Shown here: positions 26,590-35,947 of the stretch, one piece after another
How positions within the stretch are numbered: position 1 is the first letter of the stretch
How the letters are laid out: each line of letters starts with the position of its first letter
Origin: Halocatena marina
GTDB taxonomy: Archaea > Halobacteriota > Halobacteria > Halobacteriales > Haloarculaceae
Direction: 5' to 3'
Assembly (NCBI RefSeq): GCF_023276375.1
Contig: NZ_JALLPK010000001.1
Coordinates: 3,657,391 to 3,721,390 of the forward strand
Length of the DNA stretch: 64,000 bases
The notes under the pieces: generated by a model
Seen by the model: only the letters and a program-made list of their open reading frames with translations
Told to the model about the DNA's origin: nothing
Database searches by the model: none
Program-made: the position numbers and the translations under genes

Positions 26590-27359
26590 ACTGTCGATCT
26601 TGTCAGCTTCCGTGTGTTTTTCTCGACGTCACCGTCCATGATCGCCGTGCCGATCAGCAGACCGTCTGCCCCGGCTCTGCGCATCCGTGCGGCGTCTTCG
26701 GGGGATGAAATTCCACTTTCTGCAATCAGCGTGACATCGTCTGGCGCTGGCGCGAGGCGCTCGAACGTTCCCAAATCGACGTCGAGCTGTGCGAGATCGC
26801 GGTTGTTGATGCCGATGATAGCTGCATCCGCCTTGACCGCACGCGTCAGTTCGGTTCCTGTATGGACCTCGACGAGGACCTGAAATCCACGTTCGCGAGC
26901 GGCCGCGAGCAGTCCCGGTAAATCATCGACGAACCGTGCAATGAGGAGAATCACGTCTGCTTTCACGGCATCGAGCTGGGATTCGCGGAGAATGAAATCC
27001 TTGCGGAGAACCGGAACGTCGACTGCTGCCCGAACCCGTTCGAGCGTGTCCGTCGATCCTCCAAAATGCTCAGGCTCGGTCAGTACGGAGAGCGCCGCTG
27101 CCCCACCAGAAACCATCTGGGTGGCAAGCGCAACGGGGTCATCGGTTCGCGTTCCGTCCGTCGTTGGACTTGTCGGTTTTACTTCGGCGATTACCGGTAT
27201 CTGCCCGTCGGCGTCGGCTCTCGCGAGTGCCTCCGACAGATCGCGCGGCGTAACGGAAACCTGCCCGTCGGTCTCGACCGACCGCTCGCGCGCAGCAGTG
27301 AGAATCGATTGCACTGCTGGTGCGAGATCGCTGGTCAGTGCGTCACTATTCACATCCAT
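26586..27359 (-). CDS. trpC: Indole-3-glycerol phosphate synthase
   Basis: 257 aa TIM barrel, first gene of the trp operon here. Recognisable blocks: [14 protein letters not shown] (catalytic Lys), [39 protein letters not shown] and [15 protein letters not shown]. Start ATG 27359 is preferred to the upstream in-frame 27389 because a TATA-like/TGTACA region lies between them. Two TGTACA palindromes (27363-27368 and 27383-27388) directly precede the start and probably control the operon. Confidence 0.95.
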   Translation of the reverse strand: MDVNSDALTSDLAPAVQSILTAARERSVETDGQVSVTPRDLSEALARADADGQIPVIAEVKPTSPTTDGTRTDDPVALATQMVSGGAAALSVLTEPEHFGGSTDTLERVRAAVDVPVLRKDFILRESQLDAVKADVILLIARFVDDLPGLLAAARERGFQVLVEVHTGTELTRAVKADAAIIGINNRDLAQLDVDLGTFERLAPAPDDVTLIAESGISSPEDAARMRRAGADGLLIGTAIMDGDVEKNTRKLTRSTV

Positions 27360-27362
27360 TAT

Positions 27363-27388
27363 TGTACACTGATGGACTCTTTTGTACA
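27363..27388 (-). promoter_or_regulatory. Paired TGTACA boxes (TRP-box-like operator) before trpC
   Basis: Two perfect palindromes TGTACA at 27363-27368 and 27383-27388, centres 20 bases apart (two helical turns). The distal box overlaps the TATA-like ttatgtac expected ~25 bases from the start of an almost leaderless trpC transcript. TGTACA is the consensus TRP box bound by the tryptophan-responsive repressor TrpY of Methanothermobacter. No TrpY gene is in this window. Confidence 0.6.
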
Positions 27389-27469
27389 TAAGGCTTGCGT
27401 CCGGAAGGGGTGCTGGCCGAAATCGCTACGGGAGCGTCGGACCGAATCTTTCAAGCCACTGTCTGGTGT

Positions 27470-27949
27470 ATGATAACTATGGACGATTTGACGGATGAAG
27501 CGGCGGGTATCTACACCCGTGAGTCGCCCTATCTCGACCGGTATGTCCAGATGGGGATTGCGAGTGACCGCATCATTTCAATGTCATTTCCTCGAACACC
27601 GGAAGACAATGCGGCTTCGGAGCACCCGTTACTGTCGCGCGTTTTCGCCTATCTTGAAGGCAAGCGCGACGATTTCGCTGATATCGACGTTGGATTGACC
27701 GTGCCAACCCCCGATCGTGCGGTACTCAAAGCGACGCGGGGGATTCCGTATGGCACACAAGTCAGTGTCGAACAGCTTGCGAGAACAGTTCCCGATCTCG
27801 CGTCCGACGACGAATCACACGAAACCGTTCGAACCGCGCTCGCTAACAATCCCATCCCGCTGGTGATTCCAGACCATCGTGTGCGCGATGCTCCGAGTGC
27901 TGCTCCTCCTGAAATCGAGCAGCGACTGCGAAGCTTGGAAGGATTGTAA
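27470..27949 (+). CDS. MGMT-family DNA-binding-domain protein lacking the acceptor cysteine
   Basis: 159 aa. Residues ~65-155 match the O6-alkylguanine DNA alkyltransferase C-terminal domain: RGIPYGTQVSVEQLA, then ALANNPIPLVIPDHRVRD. The active-site motif PCHR is PDHR, so no methyl acceptor cysteine exists. The N-terminal half (GIYTRESPYLDRYVQMGIA) is haloarchaeal. It may be an alkyltransferase-like damage sensor or have another role. Divergent from trpC (110 bases between start codons). ATG 27479 is an alternative start. Confidence 0.82.
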   Translation: MITMDDLTDEAAGIYTRESPYLDRYVQMGIASDRIISMSFPRTPEDNAASEHPLLSRVFAYLEGKRDDFADIDVGLTVPTPDRAVLKATRGIPYGTQVSVEQLARTVPDLASDDESHETVRTALANNPIPLVIPDHRVRDAPSAAPPEIEQRLRSLEGL

Positions 27950-28272
27950 CGAGCCGGTTACTGTGACATCGAGGGAGTACTAATAGCTGGGATCGGGATC
28001 GGAACAGACGCTTTTGGTGATTAACGCAGTCTCGATGACAGCAACTCGGAGATCATAAGGTCGTCTCAATTGCTAATCGAAAGCTCCCGGCGAAACGTTC
28101 GAGGATTGTTTCTACTGCAACAATGTGATAACTCTGTTACGAACAGAGAACTGAGATCTTCTACGATCTTCAGATAGAATCAAATGGAATCAGTGTTGCA
28201 TTCTGTTGGAGAGCATCGGTTGGTGTAACCAGCGGTAGACTATTACGTCCACGAATATTCTGCTATTATATT
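27950..28272. other. Intergenic region upstream of the MEDS/Bat regulator
   Basis: 323 bases, relatively AT-rich. A short dyad gttacgaacagagaac (28137-28152) and a tattatattg stretch just before the GTG start are visible. No convincing reading frame or RNA gene. Confidence 0.35.
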
Positions 28273-30705
28273 GTGAGTCGTGACAACCAATCTCACAAAA
28301 CAGATTCGTCCCCCTCGTTGGGCGACGAATCACGTAGCACTGAACAGCCTGCTCTGAGTCCTGAGCAGTCGTTCGACGCTGACGAGGATTTCGATCTCCA
28401 CCATCACACCGCGTTACTCTATGAGGGCCCAACTGACCAGTTTGCGGCCATCCTCCCGTTCATCCGCGACGGTCTCGAGCACGGTGATCGGTGTCTCTAC
28501 ATCTACGACGACAATTCGAAAGCGGATGTGGTGGCAGCGATGCACGATGCGGGGATCGATGTCGAAGCGGCCGTCGCTGCTGGCGACCTATCCTTCCACT
28601 CGAAGGAGGAACCATTCCTCCAAAACGGATCGTTCGTTCCGGATGCAACCATCGATTTTGCTAGCGAGACGATCAGAGCAACGACCGAGGATGACGCGTA
28701 CGATACGGTTCTCGTCACCGGCGAGATGTCGTGGATACTTGATGGTGAGCACAATCTTGATAGATTGATCGAGTACGAGCAATCACTCAACACTGTGTTT
28801 GGCACCCGGCCTGTTCATGGAATTTGTCAGTACAATGTTGAGAAGTTCGATCCCGAACTCCTCAATCAGATTATCCGTACACACCCCAACCTCGTCTATG
28901 GTGGGTCGGTCGGACAGGATTTTTACTACATGCCATTCGAAGGAGCTCTTGGCACCGACAATTCAGACGCCAACAGCGAGTTGCGACAGACGCTGCTCGA
29001 ACGAGTAACTGCTTACGAGCGTCTCGAAAGCCGCGAGCGGGCATTGAGCGCTCTCAACGACGCTACTCGGGAGTTGATGCAGCTCGAAGCCGATGCTCTT
29101 CCAGATCGTGCTGTCGATCTCGCACGGGTCCTTGGTGTCGCATTTGCCTCTGTCTGGTCGTACGACGAGACCTCCGGCGAGCTAGAACAACAGAGTCACA
29201 GCACCGACTATGGACACACCTCTGCGCTCGCTGATCTCTATCAGGACCACGCGTGGGACGCCTTCGTTACCAATCAGACCAAAGTGTACGAGGATCTGTC
29301 TGGTGATCGTTCCGAATCGTCACCTACGGAGCTCCAGAGCGGGATGATCGTTCCACTCGGGCGACACGGCGTCTTCTGTGCCGGTTCGATTCATCCGGAT
29401 GCATTTGATGACTCCACGATCGAGCTTGCAAAAACAATCGGGGCGAACATCGAAGCCGCCTTCGACCGGGCTGAGCGCGAACAGATGGTGGAAGAAAAGA
29501 ACAGGCAACTAGAGCGGCTCAATCGCATCAATCGCGTCATTCGCCAAATTAGTGAAACCCTCGTTGAGGCCGACACACGCGAAGACATCGAGCGGATCGT
29601 CTGCGAGCAACTCGCGGCGTCTGATCCCTACCAGTTCGCTTGGATTGGGAGCGAGGATGTCGAGACGGAGACGATCACGCCACAAGCGTGGGCCGGCGTC
29701 TCGAACGAGTACTTCGAGAACCATACGATTTCTACCAAGGAGGACGAACCAAGCGGTCAAGGACCGGTCAGCACGGCGCTACGAACACGAACTGTGCAAA
29801 TCGTTCAGGATACCGTAATTGACCAATCGCTTGAGCCATGGCGAGAGACGATCCACCAACACGGGTTCGCAGCCTGTATCAGCATTCCACTCACCCACGC
29901 CGAACTGTCCTATGGCGTGTTGACGTTGTATGCCGACACGCCAAACGTCTTCGACGAGATGGAAGCAGAGGTGCTGGCCGAACTCGGCGAGATGATCGCT
30001 CACTCTATCGATGCAGCGGAAACAAAAGAGCTGTTGCGCGCCCCCAGCGTTGTCGAACTCACGTTCACTGTCTCGGACACCACCGATATCCTCGCACGGC
30101 TCGCTCGCGCAATTGGTGATGAGATCCACTTCGATGGGCTCGTTGATCACTCGGAGGATGGTGCAGAGCTGTATTTCACCGTTCAGGACAGCACCGCCGA
30201 TGACGTTGTTTCGGCGACTGATGGTTTCTGTGGGATCTCTGAGATCCAAGTCATCAGCGACAAGGACGAAGAGCGTGTGTTCACGGTGACGGTCACTGAA
30301 CCGACGCTCGCGTCCCGTATTATCGACAACCAGGCTATCATCCGTTCGCTCACTACCACCGAACAAGAGATGACCGTCGTCGTCGATCTTCCCTCAACCA
30401 CTGCTGTCCGTGAATTTCTCGATGCGCTCAAATCGACCTATCCAAACCTCGGACTCGTGGCTCGACAGAACAACGATCGCCCAATCAAGCGAGGACAGGG
30501 GTTACAGGAGGTCGTCACCGAACAACTGACTGACCGGCAGCGTGAGGTTCTGAAAACCGCCTATCTAAGCGGCTTCTTCCAGTCCCCTCGTGGACGAACG
30601 GGGGCAGAACTGGCTGAAGCACTGGATATTTCTCAGTCGACGTTTACTCATCACCTCCGTGGAGCCGAACGCCGGTTCTTCGAGATGGTGTTCGACAACG
30701 ACTGA
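28273..30705 (+). CDS. Multi-domain regulator: MEDS, GAF, GAF, Bat-type HTH_10
   Basis: 810 aa with a GTG start. Residues ~38-200 match the MEDS/DcmR sensory domain (HHTALLYEGPTDQFAAILPF, VTGEMSWIL). A short coiled coil follows, then two GAF-type modules (~260-400 and ~420-590), the bacterio-opsin-activator linker domain (~600-745) and a C-terminal HTH_10 (LTDRQREVLKTAYLSGFF, with QSTFTHHLRGAERR, ~754-808). HTH_10 proteins act as transcription activators in haloarchaea; the MEDS domain was first noted in methanogenic and methylotrophic regulators. Input signal and targets are unknown. No histidine kinase domain is present. Confidence 0.9.
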   Translation: MSRDNQSHKTDSSPSLGDESRSTEQPALSPEQSFDADEDFDLHHHTALLYEGPTDQFAAILPFIRDGLEHGDRCLYIYDDNSKADVVAAMHDAGIDVEAAVAAGDLSFHSKEEPFLQNGSFVPDATIDFASETIRATTEDDAYDTVLVTGEMSWILDGEHNLDRLIEYEQSLNTVFGTRPVHGICQYNVEKFDPELLNQIIRTHPNLVYGGSVGQDFYYMPFEGALGTDNSDANSELRQTLLERVTAYERLESRERALSALNDATRELMQLEADALPDRAVDLARVLGVAFASVWSYDETSGELEQQSHSTDYGHTSALADLYQDHAWDAFVTNQTKVYEDLSGDRSESSPTELQSGMIVPLGRHGVFCAGSIHPDAFDDSTIELAKTIGANIEAAFDRAEREQMVEEKNRQLERLNRINRVIRQISETLVEADTREDIERIVCEQLAASDPYQFAWIGSEDVETETITPQAWAGVSNEYFENHTISTKEDEPSGQGPVSTALRTRTVQIVQDTVIDQSLEPWRETIHQHGFAACISIPLTHAELSYGVLTLYADTPNVFDEMEAEVLAELGEMIAHSIDAAETKELLRAPSVVELTFTVSDTTDILARLARAIGDEIHFDGLVDHSEDGAELYFTVQDSTADDVVSATDGFCGISEIQVISDKDEERVFTVTVTEPTLASRIIDNQAIIRSLTTTEQEMTVVVDLPSTTAVREFLDALKSTYPNLGLVARQNNDRPIKRGQGLQEVVTEQLTDRQREVLKTAYLSGFFQSPRGRTGAELAEALDISQSTFTHHLRGAERRFFEMVFDND

Positions 30706-30843
30706 GCTGACCACCTTCTGTAACCAATCGCTCCAATTATTGTATTAATAATTATATGTTCTTCAGCAATTCATCCGATCTCGGTGCCAACAGCGGTTCG
30801 TTTCACCCCAAACCCCTTTGTTGACTGTCCCGTACCCACGGCA

Positions 30844-31737
30844 ATGGCTGTGTGTGACACGTGTGGAGAGCAAGAGAACATGCCCTACCGATGTCGGCAT
30901 TGTAATGGGACATACTGCGGAGAGCATCGGCTTCCGGAGAGTCACGACTGTCCGGGGCTCCAGAACTGGAGTGACCCGAGCGGTGTCTTCGATAGTGGAT
31001 TTGACGACAGCGTGAATCAACCGAAATCGACCCTCCAAACGCGGATTGGGGGTAGTGGGCCGTTAAGCTACTTCCGGGGGAACATGACGTACCTCTTTCT
31101 CGCGTTGATGTGTCTGACGTTCTTCGCTCAGATCCTCATCGCGCCGCTGATTGGCATCGGGCGGGGGACGCAACTTTGGTACGCGCTGTTCACCTTGAAT
31201 CCTAACCATCCGCTCTACGTCTGGACGTGGATCACGTCCATATTCGCTCACGGGGGTCTCACGCACCTCTTTTTCAATGGCATCGTGCTCTTCTTCTTCG
31301 GCCCGATCGTCGAGCGCAGCATCGGCTCGAAGAAGTTTGCGGCGCTCTTTATTGTGAGTGGCGTGCTCGCTGGCTTTGCACAGATCGGTCTCGGATTTCT
31401 CGTTGGGAGTGCGGTCCCACTCCTCGGTGCGAGCGGTGCCATCATGGCTGTCATGGGACTCCTCACCGTTCTCGACCCTGACCTTACCGTATATCTGTGG
31501 TTCTTTCTCCCCGTCCCTATCTGGCTACTCACGATCGGATATGCCGTGTTCTCTGTGTTCGGATTTGTAGTCGGCTTCGGTGGGAACGTCGCCCACATGG
31601 CCCACCTCGCTGGTCTCATCACCGGTCTCATCTACGGTCAGCACGTGAAATCACAGGGCGTGAGCACCCCCGGACGGATGCAACTTGGTCCCGGACAGGG
31701 TCCGGGGGGACCGGGTCGTGGTCGTGGTCCGTTCTGA
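30844..31737 (+). CDS. AN1-type zinc finger fused to a rhomboid protease
   Basis: 297 aa. Residues 4-36 form a complete AN1 finger (C4, C7, C17, C20, C25, H28, H34, C36). A linker then leads to six predicted transmembrane helices. The rhomboid serine is in GASGAIMAVMG and the catalytic histidine in HMAHLAGL; the HGGLTHLFFNG loop is typical. The C-terminal tail is Gly/Pro/Arg-rich. The AN1 finger would sit in the cytoplasm and may recruit substrates. Start ATG 30844 is preferred to 30784 since it opens the finger. Confidence 0.92.
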   Translation: MAVCDTCGEQENMPYRCRHCNGTYCGEHRLPESHDCPGLQNWSDPSGVFDSGFDDSVNQPKSTLQTRIGGSGPLSYFRGNMTYLFLALMCLTFFAQILIAPLIGIGRGTQLWYALFTLNPNHPLYVWTWITSIFAHGGLTHLFFNGIVLFFFGPIVERSIGSKKFAALFIVSGVLAGFAQIGLGFLVGSAVPLLGASGAIMAVMGLLTVLDPDLTVYLWFFLPVPIWLLTIGYAVFSVFGFVVGFGGNVAHMAHLAGLITGLIYGQHVKSQGVSTPGRMQLGPGQGPGGPGRGRGPF

Positions 31738-31765
31738 TGATCGGTCAAAATTGTGGTGCTCACCA

Positions 31766-32515
31766 GTGATCGTCAATGACCGCTTTCGTCCCGATCCGTC
31801 GATGGGTCGGTCGGAGATGGAGGCGCTCCAACAGGACATCGCTACCGAGGCTGTCTTCGAGGATGCCATCGACTTCGATCCGACTGCTATCACGGTCGAT
31901 CATCCCGCTCCGACTGCGCCCCTCGTCGCCGGTGTCGATCAGGCATTTCTCGACGATCGGATCGTGAGCGCCATCGTTCTCACACGGGGGAGCGAAGTCG
32001 TAGAACGCACGTACACCGTTACGCCGATGGAATTCCCGTATATCCCCGGTTTGCTCTCTTTTCGTGAGGGTGGTCCCATCCTCGATGCGTTCGAGACGCT
32101 CGAAACCGAGCCACACGTGATCGTCTTCGATGGCAGTGGACGCATCCATTTCCGACAGGCTGGCTTGGCCACTCACATTGGGAGTGCCCTCGATCTCCCG
32201 GCGATCGGCGTGGCGAAAAATCTCCTCTGTGGTCGCCCTGTCGACCCGACCGACGCACTCGATGCGGGAGAACGGGTCGAGATCGTTGCTGATGAATCCG
32301 TGAACACTGCCGATGGAACTGTCATCGGCCACGCACTCCAAACGCGTCAGTACCCGAGCTACCGTATCAACCCGGTGTATGTCAGCCCCGGCCATCGCCT
32401 GAGTGCTGAAACCGCCACAGACATCGTCGATCGGTGTCGTGGTGAGTACAAACTCCCAGAGCCGACACGACTGGCAGACGCCTACGCGGACGAAGCGAAA
32501 GCGGAGGTTAAGTAG
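31766..32515 (+). CDS. nfi: Endonuclease V
   Basis: 249 aa from GTG 31766 (ATG 31802 is an alternative giving 237 aa). Endonuclease V cuts DNA or RNA next to deoxyinosine/inosine. The catalytic carboxylates are seen in VAGVDQAF, YIPGLLSFREG and VFDGSGRIHFRQAGLATHIG, with the wedge-related GVAKNLLCG following. It starts 28 bases after the rhomboid stop and is followed within 25 bases by the SDR gene, so these genes may be co-transcribed. Confidence 0.92.
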   Translation: MIVNDRFRPDPSMGRSEMEALQQDIATEAVFEDAIDFDPTAITVDHPAPTAPLVAGVDQAFLDDRIVSAIVLTRGSEVVERTYTVTPMEFPYIPGLLSFREGGPILDAFETLETEPHVIVFDGSGRIHFRQAGLATHIGSALDLPAIGVAKNLLCGRPVDPTDALDAGERVEIVADESVNTADGTVIGHALQTRQYPSYRINPVYVSPGHRLSAETATDIVDRCRGEYKLPEPTRLADAYADEAKAEVK

Positions 32516-32538
32516 GAGTCCCTCCGAATGCATCTCGT

Positions 32539-33360
32539 ATGGCAAAGACGGTGCTCATCACCGGCTGTTCGTCCGGTGTCGGCAACGAGACCGCTCGTGC
32601 ATTCTTAGATGAAGGTTGGACAGTCTATGCGACCGCGCGGAATACTGATGATATCGCTTCGCTCGAAGAAGCGGGCTGTGAGATCGCATCACTCGATGTG
32701 ACCGACGAGGAGGAAATCTCGGCGGTTGTCGACCGCGTTATCGACGAGCACGGTCGTATCGATTGTCTCGTCAACAATGCGGGCTACGGACAGTTTGGTC
32801 CAGTCGAGGACGTTTCGACCGATCTCATCGAAGCGCAGTTCGATGTGAACGTTTATGGACCGCATCGTCTCACTCGTGCGGTTCTTCCACACATGCGCGA
32901 ACGCGGAGAAGGAACGATTATTAACGTATCGAGTGCCGCCGGACGGGTCTCTGTGCCGGGGATGGGTACCTACTGCGGTTCGAAGCACGCACTTGAGGCG
33001 ATGAGTGATGCGCTCCGCTCGGAAGTCGACGCTCACGGTGTCGATGTCGCGCTCGTAGAACCAGGACCGGTGTCTACGTCGTTCGCTGACCGAGCCAACG
33101 ACGAACTCAAGAAGCTCGATCAGTCCGACGCCTACGATACCGTCTATCGGTTCTACGAGGACAGCGAAGTGTTCGGCGGACAGACGCCCGTTGCCGTTTC
33201 ACCGGCGAAGGTTGCAGAAACCATTCTCGAAGCTGGCGTCTCACCTGCTCCTTCCGCGCGCTACCCTGTCGGATCAGTGAGTATTCTTGCGGATAAGACC
33301 CGGTACCTTCCCGACAGCATCCGTGATGCGGTCTATCGACAACTACTCCGATTGCTGTGA
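32539..33360 (+). CDS. Short-chain dehydrogenase/reductase
   Basis: 273 aa classical SDR. NAD(P)-binding TGCSSGVG (8-15), NNAGYG, the catalytic Ser in INVSSAAGR and the YCGSK tyrosine-lysine pair are present. The C-terminal region (SILADKTRYLPDSIRD) resembles SDRs annotated as retinol- or 17-beta-hydroxysteroid-like; substrate unknown. Its stop overlaps the GTG start of the glycerate kinase gene, so the two are translationally coupled. Confidence 0.92.
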   Translation: MAKTVLITGCSSGVGNETARAFLDEGWTVYATARNTDDIASLEEAGCEIASLDVTDEEEISAVVDRVIDEHGRIDCLVNNAGYGQFGPVEDVSTDLIEAQFDVNVYGPHRLTRAVLPHMRERGEGTIINVSSAAGRVSVPGMGTYCGSKHALEAMSDALRSEVDAHGVDVALVEPGPVSTSFADRANDELKKLDQSDAYDTVYRFYEDSEVFGGQTPVAVSPAKVAETILEAGVSPAPSARYPVGSVSILADKTRYLPDSIRDAVYRQLLRLL

Positions 33361-34649
33361 GCCGAACCGTCGCACTCGACTGTATCGAGTCCGGCATCGC
33401 AGCGGCCGATCCCGAGCGAGCACTACGCCGCCTGCAACTGGAGACAGAGACCGATCGACTGCTCGTTGATGCGGACAGCTCGATCGATCTCTCTCGCTTC
33501 GATCGCATTGTCGTCGCAGGCGGCGGGAAAGCGTCTGTCGCGGTCGCTCGTGGACTCGAAACTCTTCTCGGCAGTCGAATCGACGAGGGAGTCGTTGTTT
33601 CGGATACTCCGCCCAACGCGGCGCTCGATCACATCGAGGTCTCCGTTGGTGATCATCCTGTTCCGAGCGAACACGGTATCGATGGCACGAATCGCGTTCG
33701 CTCGTTGCTCGAAGACGCCACTGAACAGACGCTCGTGCTCGCCCCCATCACCGGTGGAGCAAGCGCGCTGCTCGTTGGTCCTGTCGATGGTGTCTCGCTC
33801 GATGATCTTCAGGCGACGACGACCGCGCTCCTCGAAAGCGGTGCATCGATCGACGAGATCAACGCCGTCAGAAAGCGGCTCTCGGACGTGAAAGGTGGAG
33901 GGCTGGCACAACTGGCTGCACCCGCGACTGTGCTTGCGCTGCTCGTCAGCGACGTTGTCGGTGACGATCTGGCGACGATCGCAAGCGGCCCGTTCACGCC
34001 TGATCCGACGACAAACGCGGACGCACGCTCCGTAATCGACCGCCACAGCATCGACGCACCAGATTCTGTCCGGACGCACCTCGAACAAGACTCTGAACAA
34101 AAAAGAGTGACGACTGCTACGAGCACAGCATTCGAACACGTCCAAACCACGATGCTCGTGACGAATCGGACGGCGGTCGATGCGGCGGCTGAGACAGCGC
34201 GTGAACACGGGTACCGCCCGCTCGTTCTCTCAACATCAATGCGCGGCGAGGCGAGCGAAATCGCGCTCTCTCACATCGCTTGCGTCGAGGAATCGCTTTC
34301 GAGCGGCGATCCGGTTGAGCCTCCTGCCGTCATTCTGTCGGGTGGCGAAGCGACGGTCACCGTAACCGGCGACGGGCAGGGTGGCCCGAACATCGAATTC
34401 GCCCTTGCTGCTGCAATCGATCTTCCCGATGGTGTGTGTCTCGCGAGCGTCGACACCGACGGCCGTGACGGGAGCACAGACGCCGCAGGAGCGGTCGTCG
34501 ATGCAGACACGATCGACGACCAAGCACTGGCTCGAAACGCACTCGCGGACAACGACGCCTACTCGTATCTTCAGTCGCGGGAGGCACTCGTCTCTCTCGA
34601 GAGCACGACGAATGTAAACGATTTACGAGCGTTCGTCATCGACGCCTAA
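33357..34649 (+). CDS. Glycerate 2-kinase (MOFRL family)
   Basis: 430 aa. It phosphorylates D-glycerate to 2-phosphoglycerate. The N-terminal DUF4147 domain includes VVAGGGKASVAVARGLE, GDHPVPSEHG and PITGGASALLVGP; the C-terminal MOFRL domain includes LSGGEATVTVTGDGQGGPNIE and DTDGRDGSTDAAGAVVD. GTG start at 33357 in a GTGA overlap with the SDR stop. Haloarchaea use glycerate kinase in glycerol/fructose and serine metabolism. It converges with and overlaps the Get3/ArsA gene by 4 bases. Confidence 0.92.
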   Translation: MSRTVALDCIESGIAAADPERALRRLQLETETDRLLVDADSSIDLSRFDRIVVAGGGKASVAVARGLETLLGSRIDEGVVVSDTPPNAALDHIEVSVGDHPVPSEHGIDGTNRVRSLLEDATEQTLVLAPITGGASALLVGPVDGVSLDDLQATTTALLESGASIDEINAVRKRLSDVKGGGLAQLAAPATVLALLVSDVVGDDLATIASGPFTPDPTTNADARSVIDRHSIDAPDSVRTHLEQDSEQKRVTTATSTAFEHVQTTMLVTNRTAVDAAAETAREHGYRPLVLSTSMRGEASEIALSHIACVEESLSSGDPVEPPAVILSGGEATVTVTGDGQGGPNIEFALAAAIDLPDGVCLASVDTDGRDGSTDAAGAVVDADTIDDQALARNALADNDAYSYLQSREALVSLESTTNVNDLRAFVIDA

Positions 34650-35782
34650 TCGAGACAGGCTGCGACCACCCGAAGCATCGACGGCCCACGGATTTCTGCT
34701 GCGAACAGCGGGACGCGTTTGATATCTCGGCCACGGAACACTTCTTGAGCACGCTGGATCGCTTTCTGTTGACTCTGCCACCGACTCTGACAGAAATCAC
34801 AATCGTCGACGTTCGGCGTCACGAACCAATCGACTCCCTCTCCTGTTATCTGTTCGAGATCTTCTGTGATCCGGTTGACAACGACTGTTCCCGTCGGAAT
34901 ACCGAAATCATCCAGACGATCGAGGAGCCGTTCTGATTCGATGACGCTCATCTCTTCAGGAACCATCACGACCCGAAACTCCGTGCGTTCGGGATCACGG
35001 AGCACCGACCGCAGGCGCTCAATTCGGTCGCTGAGCTCGTCAAGCTGGTCCATCCCGTGTGTGTCCTGATTACCGAACGGACCGGGCATGTTCCCGAGTG
35101 CATTCTGAATCTGATCACGAAAGGAGAGAAATCGCCCCATCATGGAATCCATGAGTTCCGGAAGCGAGAGTAATCGAAGCGTGTGTCCGGTCGGTGCTGT
35201 GTCGACCACAACGCGGTCGAATCGTGGATCGTCGAGGTATTCGAGAAGCAACTGCATCGCAGCCGTCTCGTCTGCCCCCGGCATCGCAGCTGGATTCATC
35301 GGATACGGAGACGCACCCATCCCCATTCCCATTCCAGATTCTGTTCCCGGTCCTGTCCCTGCTCCTGCTCCCCCTTCGGGTCCCATCCCCATTCCGCTCT
35401 CGTCCATCGCTTCGAAGATGTCGCCGATGTTTCCGTGTCCGAAGTCGAACGGCGAGTCGGCTGCTTCGGGATCGATTTCGACACCGTATAGCGGGTGTTC
35501 GTCGCTGATTCGAGTCGGTTCGCTCGGAACTGGCAGCTGAAGAATATCCGAAAGCGAGTGTGCTGGGTCAGTCGAGATGATGAGTGTTGCAGTGCCGCCA
35601 TTTGCGCTTGCCAGCGCAGTCGCTGCTGCGCACGTTGTCTTTCCGACACCACCTTTTCCGCCGTAGAGGACGTATTCCGGCGCGTCGATCCCAGACGGGA
35701 CGGTGGCTTCGGCCACCATTTCCTCCTTGCTCGCATCGATCGATTCGATGGAATCGACCGCCTCGACCTCGATGTCGCTCAT
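34646..35782 (-). CDS. Get3/ArsA-family ATPase
   Basis: 378 aa. Deviant Walker A GGKGGVGKTT (41-50), switch I TDPAHS, the A-loop-type region VVVDTAPTGHTLRLL, and a cysteine pair CDFC typical of Get3. A Gly/Met/Pro-rich insertion (~residues 128-165, with repeated GMGMG) replaces part of the helical domain. Get3 homologues in archaea may target tail-anchored proteins; an arsenite pump role is unlikely since no arsB/arsR is nearby. No other GET-pathway gene is seen. Confidence 0.88.
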   Translation of the reverse strand: MSDIEVEAVDSIESIDASKEEMVAEATVPSGIDAPEYVLYGGKGGVGKTTCAAATALASANGGTATLIISTDPAHSLSDILQLPVPSEPTRISDEHPLYGVEIDPEAADSPFDFGHGNIGDIFEAMDESGMGMGPEGGAGAGTGPGTESGMGMGMGASPYPMNPAAMPGADETAAMQLLLEYLDDPRFDRVVVDTAPTGHTLRLLSLPELMDSMMGRFLSFRDQIQNALGNMPGPFGNQDTHGMDQLDELSDRIERLRSVLRDPERTEFRVVMVPEEMSVIESERLLDRLDDFGIPTGTVVVNRITEDLEQITGEGVDWFVTPNVDDCDFCQSRWQSQQKAIQRAQEVFRGRDIKRVPLFAAEIRGPSMLRVVAACLD

Positions 35783-35947
35783 GCTCGAACTACCCAGTCA
35801 CGACTTGTGTACCCGTCGATCTATGGACCGACAGCCGATCGATAGCCCGGTTCGAGAGTCTGTACTGACATCGATTCTGGTGCCGACCGTGGCAACGAAT
35901 GCTGATTGTGGTGCTCTCGATCCTGAGGTTGGTGTGCGAGTGCGGAC

